Shown here: one piece after another, positions 16,635 through 25,170 of the stretch
Layout: each line of letters begins with the position of its first letter
Numbering within the stretch: position 1 is the first letter of the stretch
Source: Porogramme epimiltina
Lineage: Eukaryota; Basidiomycota; Agaricomycetes; Polyporales; Polyporaceae
Direction of reading: 5' to 3'
DNA length: 27,468 nucleotides
NCBI GenBank assembly: GCA_900155495.1
Contig: FTLJ01000877.1
Coordinates: 1 to 27,468, forward strand
Made by a program: the position numbers and the translations under genes
Notes under the pieces: model-generated
What the model saw: only the letters and a program-made list of their open reading frames with translations
Database searches by the model: none
Told to the model about the DNA's origin: nothing

Positions 16635-18254
16635 ATGACTGTCTACCTAGACTCCCTCAGGCCCCTCCTTCCAGATAACATTCGCGCGCAGCTTGACCAC
16701 GCGCTCCTGCCAGAGATCAAAACCATTGTTGAAACAATCCTTCGGCTCGCCGTTGGAGCTGAAGCCCCATCTAGCTGCGTGCTTTCGGGCTGGAGTGAAC
16801 TTCAGCCCCGCGCATCCAAGATTGTGGATGATCTCAAACGCCGTGAGCACCCGCGGTCTAGCCAAAAACGGTCGAGGGAGGACGACGCCTCCCCGCCTGA
16901 TACCAAACGCGCAAAGTCGGACGAAGCGGCTCCCTCGTCCCGAGATGACCCCCTGGTGTTCTCCCTGAACGGCATCTCTGTCTCTACACCCGTTCGGAAG
17001 AAGGTCAACATCAGCATACACGCGTCGACCATCCGCCTCGTGAACCCTACATCCAAAAACGAAGAATACCCTCCCATTCCCCTCACTTCCTTGCAGCGCG
17101 CGTTCCTCCTACCCACTCGTGGAAAGTCAAAGCCACACTGGACAGTCGCGTTCTTGTCCTCCGATGTCCCGCCACCTGCGCCAAAAGGCCCTGCCACCGC
17201 CGGTGCGGCGAAAGACTCGTCCGCCACACAGCTCGTATTCGGGCTAGACGCGACGCTCACCGCACCCATAACCACGTCTTCTCCCGACTCTAGCGAGACA
17301 CACGCTAAGGGCCAGCCTTCTCTCCCTGCGCTCCGCGCCTTCCTCGCCAAGCTTCCTATTCCCGCCGTCGAGCCGTCCACGGCGCTCTTCAAAAGCGCAG
17401 CGAGTGCGGGCGAGGCCGTCGCGGGCGTAGGCGCGTACCGAGGCGCGAAGGAGGGCACTCTCTGGTTCTTCGACGGCGGCGTGCTCTGGGACGGCAAGCC
17501 GTGCGAGTTCTTTGCGCTGGAGCACCTCGCTCCCGCCGCCAAGGGCGAGCAGTTCGTCGAGGGTGTGCGTACCCTCAGCGCCACCGGCCGCACGTGCTCG
17601 GTCATCCTCCGGCGGATAGGCGGAGGTGCAGAGGCCGGAGCGAAGAAGGGGAAGGGGAAACAGAATGGCAGCGCCAAGGACGGAGAGGAAGCGGAGGAGA
17701 GCGACCAGGAGGACGAGGGGATCGACATCGACTTTGGGATGGTCGACGGGCGGGAGCAGGAACCCATTGGACGATGGATCAAGGCGCGCAGACACCTGTT
17801 TGGAAAAGCAGTCGAGCCTCCCTCTGCACCAGGCGAGACTGCGCCCGCGGTCGACAAGGGCAAGGGCAAGGCAAAGTCACACGACGCAAACCCGCGCGCT
17901 GAGGATACGGATGACGAGGAAGACGATGACTTCGCGATGGATAGCTCAGATGACGACGAGACCAGCAGTGACAGCGAGGAGGACAGCGATGCAAGCCAAG
18001 ATGGGAAAGAAGAAGGGGATGCAAGCGACGATGAAACCGGAGACGAGGCAGAGGGCTCAGACGAGGGCTCAGACGATGAGATCCAGGAACTGGACCCCAA
18101 GCACCATCCCTTGCTTCGTCCGGGTGCAATGCCCCGCATGTCACGGGCTGCGGTCGAAGCTGTTGTGGGGATGGTTGAGCAGGATCTGATGGGCGGCGGA
18201 AAACGCGCCGCCGTGGAAAGCGACGAGGACGAGGAAGACGAGCTTGACGACTAA
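16635..18254 (+). CDS. RTT106: Rtt106-like histone chaperone (tandem PH-like domains, acidic tail)
   Basis: Single exon, 539 residues. I chose the ATG at 16635 (MTVYLDSLRPLLPDNI) over the upstream in-frame ATG at 16584 because the family begins with a short helical segment like this and the upstream 17 residues look like leader DNA. An N-terminal helical region (1-75) is followed by a basic nuclear-localisation-like segment (KRREHPRSSQKRSRED, DTKRAKSDE). Two PH-like halves follow: about 100-220 (LVFSLNGISVSTPVRKKVNI, HWTVAFLSSD, TQLVFGLDAT) and about 265-385 (AYRGAKEGTLWFFDGGVLWD, FFALEHLAP). The first half continues into DFGMVDGREQEPIGRWIKAR near residue 370. The last 130 residues are Asp/Glu/Ser-rich and end in DEDEEDELDD. 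Rtt106 proteins bind H3-H4 carrying H3K56ac and deposit them on new DNA. The architecture also resembles Pob3/SPT16 middle domains, so exact orthology is less sure than the fold. Confidence 0.82.
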   Translation: MTVYLDSLRPLLPDNIRAQLDHALLPEIKTIVETILRLAVGAEAPSSCVLSGWSELQPRASKIVDDLKRREHPRSSQKRSREDDASPPDTKRAKSDEAAPSSRDDPLVFSLNGISVSTPVRKKVNISIHASTIRLVNPTSKNEEYPPIPLTSLQRAFLLPTRGKSKPHWTVAFLSSDVPPPAPKGPATAGAAKDSSATQLVFGLDATLTAPITTSSPDSSETHAKGQPSLPALRAFLAKLPIPAVEPSTALFKSAASAGEAVAGVGAYRGAKEGTLWFFDGGVLWDGKPCEFFALEHLAPAAKGEQFVEGVRTLSATGRTCSVILRRIGGGAEAGAKKGKGKQNGSAKDGEEAEESDQEDEGIDIDFGMVDGREQEPIGRWIKARRHLFGKAVEPPSAPGETAPAVDKGKGKAKSHDANPRAEDTDDEEDDDFAMDSSDDDETSSDSEEDSDASQDGKEEGDASDDETGDEAEGSDEGSDDEIQELDPKHHPLLRPGAMPRMSRAAVEAVVGMVEQDLMGGGKRAAVESDEDEEDELDD

Positions 18255-18492
18255 GTATATCAGTTCAGCCTGCGGATGAGCTGTGCGTGCGCCCAGTGGA
18301 CGTCGAGTTATACATGTGAACTGGGTCCTGCCTTGTACGATACGCAGTGCTTTAGATAATGGCCACATACACGCTCTGCACTGAACTCGCGGATCTTTGG
18401 ATAATTTAAATCACATGTAAACACAATCAGAGGGCATCACATAAGAATACTAGACGGTAAAGAGAAATTCTCGTCGTTATCACACGTTCGGC

Positions 18493-20000
18493 TTAATGCT
18501 GGCCCAGAGAGGGAACAATGACCTTACGACCTGTCACCCTCGATGCACGCAACTCGTCAAGGACCACGTTGACGTTCTCAAGCGGTTCTGTGGAGACAAC
18601 AGGAACCACCACACGCTGTTATAATGAGTATCAGTAAAAGAGCCTGGAACCAAACTTATATAATCCCTATATACCTTGGCAAGTAGGTCGAGAGAAGCCT
18701 TCAAATCGCTCTTCGAACCGTACAGAGAAGTCAAGACTACAGTCGGGAGGCGCTTCAGCAAAATTCCAAGACAAATCGATGAGTCTAATCGCGTACCATG
18801 CGTACGGAAGACAATCATGGTCGATTCGCTGAACGTGAGGTTGTCGCCGGAAACGCCGACCTGTAGATGCATTTCAGAATGAGTGTGGCAAGCATATGTG
18901 AAGAGTACTAGTTACTCACAATGACAATCAGACCATGAGGAGCGTCCGGGTTTGGGAGGAATCCCTCCCCCTTAACAGCCTCCTGCCCAAGCTGGAAAGC
19001 TGGAATAAACCAAATATGTCAGTAATAGTGACCACGTCACCAAGGAGTGAGAGCATTACACTGCGTCGTGGCGACAAAGTCGATCACAACGTCCACCGCA
19101 AATCTTTCAGCACTGGGAGCCATCGTGGTGAAGAGGTCCTGGAGCTCGCCAGGGTGGAAAGCACGTTCCGCTCCGACTTTCAGAGCAAGTTCTCGCGCTG
19201 CAGGTTTGTAGTCCACAGCATAGACCGTTGCTCCAAGATGCTTTGCAAGCTGGATAGCCTGATGTCCCAACCCACCGACGCCATAGATGAGAACACGCTT
19301 CTTGTTCTCCGGACGGAGCTGTACGACATCAGACAAGTTAGAACCTTGATGGTGGCGGGTCATGACGTCAAATTGTCCGTGAGACGCACCTGAGCGACGT
19401 TGTGCAAGGCATTGTAAACCGTAATCAGAGAGTCGGCGGCTAGTGCGGCCACTTCAGGGGTGAGGCCGTCGGGCTGCCAATAGAAGTGAGCGTGAATGAG
19501 TGCATGTAACGACTAACACATGGGGTGCGTACCACCAAGATGAGTTGGCTGGCGTCAACGGCCATGTATTCCGCGAAACCGCCGTTCTCACCAATCCCGA
19601 TGGAGTCCGTGAACGGGGTGAGACCTGGGAGGGCATGCTTCGCATGTGGGACGATGTCGTGCACGGCATAGAGCTTCCCAACCGCGATGTCCTTCACATT
19701 TGCGCCTAACCTGTGCGGATACAGTTAACTTCAATATCGGCAGCTCGGCCAAAGACAAGTGCTATCTGCTGACGGCAAGGTGAGGACTTACTCGACGGCA
19801 TATCCGACGTTCTCGTGCCCGTAGATGTAGGTCCGCTGGTCGTCGAGCATGTCCGAGAGGAAGAACGTATCCGAGTGACATACGCCCGCTGCCGCGACTT
19901 TGATCAGCACCTGGCCAGGGCCCGGCGTCGGACGCGGGACGTGCTCAAGCACGAGGTTGTTGTTTCCGAAATGGTAAACGGCTGCGCGCATAGTTGCCAT
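18493..20000 (-). CDS. medium-chain alcohol dehydrogenase, tandem copy A
   Basis: Eight exons: 20000-19792, 19710-19533, 19473-19390, 19318-19060, 18999-18920, 18860-18797, 18736-18675 and 18615-18493, giving 352 residues. Introns are 59-81 nt. The GroES-like domain carries the catalytic-zinc ligands Cys41 (AGVCHSDTF) and His62-Glu63 (GHENVG). The Rossmann motif is YGVGGLGHQAIQLAKHLG (about 169-186), and the acidic residue in YAVDYKP after strand 2 favours NAD. The four-cysteine structural-zinc lobe of classical alcohol dehydrogenases is absent: the equivalent stretch reads VHDIVPHAKHALPGL. The C-terminus is GRKVIVPSLGQH. The protein would oxidise an alcohol or reduce an aldehyde; the substrate is unknown. 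It is a close paralogue of the gene at 21589-23167. Its exon 4 donor (T|GTAATG) is weak but is fixed by phase and by the paralogue. Confidence 0.93.
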
Positions 20001-20088
20001 ATTGTCGTCCTTGTTAAGTGATTAAAGGGTTAGATGTGAAAAGCTGTAGGAGGATGGTGAGTGAGAAGCGACACTGCGTGTACGCAAG

Positions 20089-20096
20089 CTTATATA
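20089..20096 (-). promoter_or_regulatory. TATA box of dehydrogenase copy A
   Basis: The minus strand reads TATATAAG 89 bases upstream of the ATG. Copy B has a related element at nearly the same distance. Confidence 0.65.
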
Positions 20097-20800
20097 CTTT
20101 CTCATCTCTGAATACGGGTCACGGAGCGACTACCTCGTTTGTAAATGCATCGTAGGCTATGAGGCCTACCCTAGTCCATTGTGCGCCGACCCACCACCGG
20201 TCTATAGTCTCGTGGACTCCATCATTCAAACGAGCGCGTAAGCACCCCGCCCGAAACACCGTTGGATGTAGCACGCGGGGACGAGGGATGCCTGATGCGT
20301 GCGTATCTCCATATGTGAGGTAGGGTCGTTTGGTTTGTTGTTCGCCACTAGCGTCGAAACGTTGTAATGCCGATAGGGTCGCCGAAGACGAGGTCCAAAG
20401 CGCAGCATTTGCACTGCAATGTAATCAAATTCGACTCAGAGAGACGCTGTTTTCAGCCTTTAGGAAAGATGAGTCAGTTCTACTGTCGTAACCATCGGTC
20501 AAACGAAGGGATGAGACAGGTCAATGGGAGAGCATGCAATGTGCAGTAACGTATCCCTTAGCCCTACGAATAAAGTACCTATGGTTTAGGAGTCTCAGTA
20601 CCTATTCCAGTCGACACGGTGGATGCTAAACACGGCGGGAATCTCGGCGACTTGGTGCGCCTGTAGTACGAATGGAAGGCTATGCGAAGACATACTAGTA
20701 GTACTCACCGGAGAACCCACACAATTCAAGCCCGATGTCCCATCCACATCTATGCGTAGAACCCCGCTGACTTCGGTCGGAACATAATAGAGAGGTCAAG

Positions 20801-20974
20801 TTGCCAGCTAGTAGCAACTAGTTAGGGACAGTTGAAACTTGGTGTATCGAAGCGCTTGTGGGTCCGCGGCAAACCCCCCCCTTCAAATTTGAAATATTGT
20901 CACGTGCCACGGCTCCGAGGCGACAAGCCCGGGATTGTTGACGGTCTTCAATTGCCAGCTAGTAATTACTAGTG
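20801..20974. repeat. paired 13-bp direct repeats with CTAGT/ACTAG palindromes
   Basis: TTGCCAGCTAGTA occurs at 20801-20813 and again at 20952-20964. Each copy runs into an inverted repeat: CTAGTAGCAACTAG in the first and the perfect 14-bp palindrome CTAGTAATTACTAG in the second. The 138 bases between them contain a run of eight or more C and a CACGTG E-box-like palindrome. Confidence 0.75.
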
Positions 20975-21588
20975 GCTACTATTGACTTCTTTCTAACTTT
21001 GAGCTGGGCCCCTCAGGTTGTTTGTCCCGGGCCCGACACCCTGCGTCTCTTCCGTTCTCCGAAAGTGTCGTATGCGAGGGGCAGCTTATCCCGTCGCCCC
21101 TACGAGTGGCATGGTGGTTTCAGGTTGTTAGCGTTTCGAGGGAGCATACTAGAATGCTAACTAACCCTGACGCGCGCACAGAATTTGGGCCTTGAAGCTG
21201 TAAAAAAGAAAATGGAGAGCCTAGGAGGTAGTCCATGAAACATATGCTAGGTCATTTTTGGACTAGATGCTACGAATTGGGCACTGTGGTCCTAGACCAG
21301 ACTCGTGCCACGCCAACACCTCACTTGCTAGGCATTCCATCCGAACAGCCTTCGGGGTCCCGGGCCACAGCTAGGCGCATGGTACACGATCAAGCGACGG
21401 ATGGTTAGGACCTCATGAAAGGCTGCTAATACTGGCATGTATCGGGAACTGCGGCGAGAAAATATGGTTGCACGACACTCAAGAATCAGTCGTCGTGTTC
21501 ATGTCAAGAATGGTCTCTCATAATATAATGCACTACATATTTGTATCTTAAAGTAATAGCATATTCTTGGCCACAACGTTGTGGCTTC

Positions 21589-23167
21589 CTAGTGGTGCCC
21601 CAGAGAAGGAACAATAACCTTCCGACCGATGACCCTGGCCGCCCTTAGGTCGTCAAGCACCTTGTTCACATTCTCCAGCGGCTCCGCAGACACTACCGGG
21701 ACCACGGCGCCCTGTATTTTTGAATGTGTCAGCGTCAATACTAGGCCGAGAAAATGGAGGCTAGAACGCACCTCCGAGAGCAGCTCCAGGGATGCCTTCA
21801 AGTCGCTCTTCGATCCGTACAGGGAGCTCAGGACTGCAGTTGGATGACGCGTTAACCGAGCGGTTAAGGACGCAGAAGAATGCTCCCACGTACTGTGAGT
21901 GCGGAAAATAATCAACGAGGTGTCGTTGAAGGTTAGATTCTCCCCAGACACGCCAACCTATGGTCGACGTTAGCATTTTTGAGCCCGACCACCCGTGTCA
22001 AAAAGACGGCTTACTATGACAATCGTCCCGGGGGTGCCGTCGAGGTTCGGGTTGAACCCGTCCGCCTTGACCAGCTCCTGCGCAAGCTGGAACGCTACGG
22101 GGAGCAGAAAACGCTGGTGAGCTTCGCCGCCGACGCACAGCAGACAGGCACCGCGCGGAAGGAAAAGAAAGGAGAGCACTCACACTGCGTGCCGGCAACG
22201 AAGTCAAAGACGACATCGACCGCGAACCGCTGCCCGCTCGCCGGCTGCTGGGTGAAGATGTCCTGCAGCTCGCCCGGGTGGAACGCCTTCTCCGCGCCAA
22301 GCTTCAGCGCGAGCGCGCGCGCGTCCGGCCGGATGTCGACCGCGAACACGGTCTGGCCGAGGTGCTTCGCGAGCTGGACCGCCTGGTGCCCGAGGCCGCC
22401 GACGCCGTAGATGAGCACGCGCCGCTTGTTCTCGGGCCGGAGCTGCGGTGGGGAGGCAGTAAGGGGGGAGGAGGGGAGCGTCTCGTGTAAGTCAAGGCTG
22501 TGCAGACGGGCGGGCCCGACGGGCCCGATATCATGGTGGACGTGCCTGGGCGACGTTGTGCAGCGCGTTGTAGACGGTGATGAGCGAGTCTGCGGAGAGC
22601 GCGGCGACTTCGGGCGCCAGCCCGTCGGGCTGTAGGAGAAAGCAAGGACAGGCGCCGATCAGCGTTCGCGCGGGGCAAGGGGCAAGGGGGAAGAGAGGCC
22701 GAGACTCACGACGAGCACGAGCTCGCGGGCGTCGACGACGAGGTACTCCGCGAAACCGCCGTTCTCGCCGATGCCGATCGAGTCCGAGAACGGCGGGAAG
22801 CCGGGGAGCGCGTTCTTCGCGTGCGGGAGCGGGTCGTACACCGCGTAGAGCTTGCCCAGCGCGATGTGCCGCACGTTCGCGCCTAACCTGTCGTGGGGGT
22901 CAGCGCTCGGGTCCGGGCCGTGCAGGGAGAAGGGCGAAGGGCGGGCGCCGGGACTCACTCGACGGCGTGGCCGACGTTCTCGTGCCCGAGTATGTACGTC
23001 CGGTGGTCGTCGAGCATGTCCGAGAGGAGGAACGTGTCCGAGTGGCACACGCCCGCGGCGGCGACCTTGAGCAGGACCTGGTCCGGGCCGGGCTTGGGGC
23101 GCGGGACGTGCTCGAGCACGAGGTCGGTGTTGCCGAAGTGGTAGACGGCTGCGCGCATGGTGGCCAT
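21589..23167 (-). CDS. medium-chain alcohol dehydrogenase, tandem copy B
   Basis: Eight exons: 23167-22959, 22887-22710, 22629-22546, 22442-22184, 22094-22015, 21957-21894, 21833-21772 and 21711-21589, giving 352 residues. Every exon has the same length as in copy A (209, 178, 84, 259, 80, 64, 62 and 123 nt). Catalytic-zinc ligands Cys41 and His62-Glu63 (GVCHSDTF, GHENVG) and the Rossmann motif YGVGGLGHQAVQLAKHLG are kept, and the structural-zinc cysteines are missing here too. Intron 3 has a GC donor (CAG|GCACGT) where copy A has GT. Exons 1-5 are almost fully G/C-ending at third codon positions and their introns are 71-103 nt; exons 6-8 are less biased with introns of 57-60 nt. Exon 4 differs from copy A at roughly a quarter of its residues by eye. 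Function is as for copy A, with possibly different substrate or regulation. Confidence 0.93.
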
Positions 23168-23266
23168 GGTGTCGTTCTTGTCGTGAGAAGTTGTTGTGAG
23201 GAAAGTGTTGAATGAGAGAACCTGTGAGAGGTTGTTGAGTGGTCGGCCATGGCGTGCGCGGTGATG

Positions 23267-23274
23267 CTTAAATA
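23267..23274 (-). promoter_or_regulatory. TATA-like element of dehydrogenase copy B
   Basis: The minus strand reads TATTTAAG, 100 bases upstream of the ATG and equivalent to the TATATAAG of copy A. Confidence 0.5.
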
Positions 23275-24049
23275 CCTTCACGTCCCGTAGGAGGCACCCC
23301 ACCGGCGCGCACAATGGCCCTCGAGTGGGTCTTGGATGCCCGAGGCCTGCACTGGATCGCACTCCGACGAACACCGCGGCCGAGCGGGGCGGAGGCCATC
23401 GCTCTAGTGGACAAGCTAGCGGGCGCACTCCGGTTCCGAAACACCTCTAGGGCAGCCGGACGAGGACAGAATGTAATTCGCATTGCATACACCACGCCCA
23501 CGTGGGGCAGAGGAGTCCGTATACGTGTGTGCTCCCGCGCCCCAAACAGGGCGTCCGTGCTACGGGACGCCTTGTGGTGGATCAGTGTTGGCAATACCAG
23601 CTCGGCGCCGACGCCCATTGGATTGTTGGGGGAGGAGGGCATGGAGGCTCGGCGTTTTACTGGGCCATGTCTGGACTCTCCGTTTGGGCAAGAAAGGCCG
23701 CAAGGGATTGCGGGGTAGAAAAGCGACAGGTCTGATCGCCGGACTCGACGCCCCGGGGTGCTCATTAATACTGCCCGAGCCAGCTGCGCTTCATGCGGGG
23801 AAAACGTTAACAAGCAAACTCCAGAAGGGACAACGGAAACGCTCACCGGCTAGGCGGGCCTGGAGGTACTGAAATGCCACCGACACCCGCTGTTGTCCCC
23901 CCCTCAGTGCAGCCCGAGCCGCCCGTATGGGGCTACGCTGCGGCAGCGGACAGCAGAGCATCACGAGCTCGGGGCCGCGATGAGCCAAGAATGATGCAAG
24001 CCCAGCGCGGCCGACGCCAACGATGGCCCGGGCGCTGAGGCCGCCGGGA

Positions 24050-24079
24050 CGGGCAGGGGGCAGGGGGCAGGGGGCAGGG
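24050..24079. repeat. G-rich 7-bp tandem repeat, potential G-quadruplex
   Basis: The plus strand has five G runs (3, 5, 5, 5 and 3 G) each separated by CA. This fits the four-run pattern of a G-quadruplex with 2-base loops. Confidence 0.75.
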
Positions 24080-25170
24080 AGGCGCTGCGCTGTACAGCTG
24101 CAGGGGAGATCCAGGTCAGGTCAGTCCTTGGGGGCTGGCGATCCGTTTCACGCTAACCAAAACCTCGCCGGGCGCGATCGGAGCATGACGAGGAGCTCCA
24201 GTTGCCCGGTCGGCGGTCGCGCACGCACGCAGGCGCGGCTCTGGCGGACCTGATCTCGCGAGCGGCCGCGGCGCTGCGGGCCCGCGCGCCTGCCAGAAGT
24301 TGAAAGTTTGTCAAGTTCTTATGCTGTGGGAGGGGCTCCGGGCGCGTCAGATGGGCCGCTCATTCCACGTTCGAACCTTTAGACACCGATCTTGGAGCAG
24401 TGATAGACACAACCTGTCCTTCCAATCGTGGTCTGCCTGGAGGAGCCATGAATGGCGCTGTGGATGATGACCGGATGCGGCGCAAAACCTTGAGCACCGC
24501 CCTGGGGATTACATAACCCCCTTGGTGCCTCGGCGGCGTAAAGTTTAGCGTTCACGAACACAATCCCACCTGACGCACATGCAAAGGGATCTGTGAGAAG
24601 GCTGAATGGAGAGCTTTTGTGAAACACGTACCGAACGGGTGTCAAATGAGATCACCAGAGCACCCTGGGCCTTGGAACCCGCTGGGTTCTTGCGCCAGCG
24701 CCTCACCTTCCACTGATATTGGGCGGCGGCGAGAAGCAAAGTGCGGGAAGAACGAGGCGTGATCCAGATTATTACAACTACCGAGAGCTTTTACAGGACG
24801 TGTACACGTACAAAGACAGTGGAGAGGATAGTGCTACTCGACAGCTGTGAGAGAGAAAGAAGTCCCGAGAACACGGTGTGCACACGTCCTTGGAAGTAAT
24901 CTACGGGGATAACAGAATACATAGCTGAAAAAAGAGGCCGAGAGCGGGAGGGCGGAGAGCCAGTGCGATGATAAAAACAACACGGTTGTCGGCGGAATGG
25001 AGCCAAGAAAAGGCAACAGAGGAATCGGAGGGCGTGTGCGGAGGGCGTGAATGGACGTGATGTTACAGTGTGTCGTGGCGTGGGCCGATGCATGCAACTC
25101 GGCGTGATGGGCGGCGGGAGTGAATAATGTTACGTGGAATGGATGCGTGACGAATAGGCATGACGAGAAG

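Larger units (their letters stand above)
20001..21588. other. intergenic region between the tandem dehydrogenases
   Basis: About 1.6 kb containing the copy A promoter and the copy B 3' UTR. GC is clearly lower than on the left of the window and there is no open frame above about 70 codons. It holds a spaced 13-bp direct repeat with palindromic flanks (20801-20974). No trace of a third dehydrogenase copy was seen. Confidence 0.55.
23168..25170. other. intergenic region between dehydrogenase B and the G-alpha gene
   Basis: About 2 kb. The left end is the copy B promoter and the right end is the G-alpha 3' UTR. Open frames at plus 23314-23718, minus 23846-23268 and minus 24645-24379 show no conserved motif and overlap one another. 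It contains a G-rich tandem repeat (24050-24079) and a 7-bp inverted repeat GGCGTCC/GGACGCC at 23550-23571. I recognise no RNA gene. Confidence 0.5.

Noticed and set aside
16802..18139. 445-codon serine-rich open frame on the minus strand
   Set aside because: It is the antisense shadow of the chaperone gene; the acidic GAN/GAC codons read as Ser/Leu on the other strand.
23550..23571. 7-bp inverted repeat GGCGTCC/GGACGCC as a terminator or RNA hairpin
   Set aside because: A single short hairpin with no T-run or gene end beside it; hairpin terminators are not used by fungal polymerase II.
23268..23846. 192-codon minus-strand frame upstream of dehydrogenase B
   Set aside because: It overlaps the dehydrogenase TATA element and an equally open plus-strand frame, and has no conserved motif.
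24355..24390. GGTTCGAAC on the minus strand resembling a tRNA T-loop
   Set aside because: No matching T-stem or acceptor stem is present; the motif is isolated.
24379..24645. 88-codon minus-strand frame with a protein-like look
   Set aside because: It has no homology I can name, no splice partners and no promoter signal, and is well within chance length.
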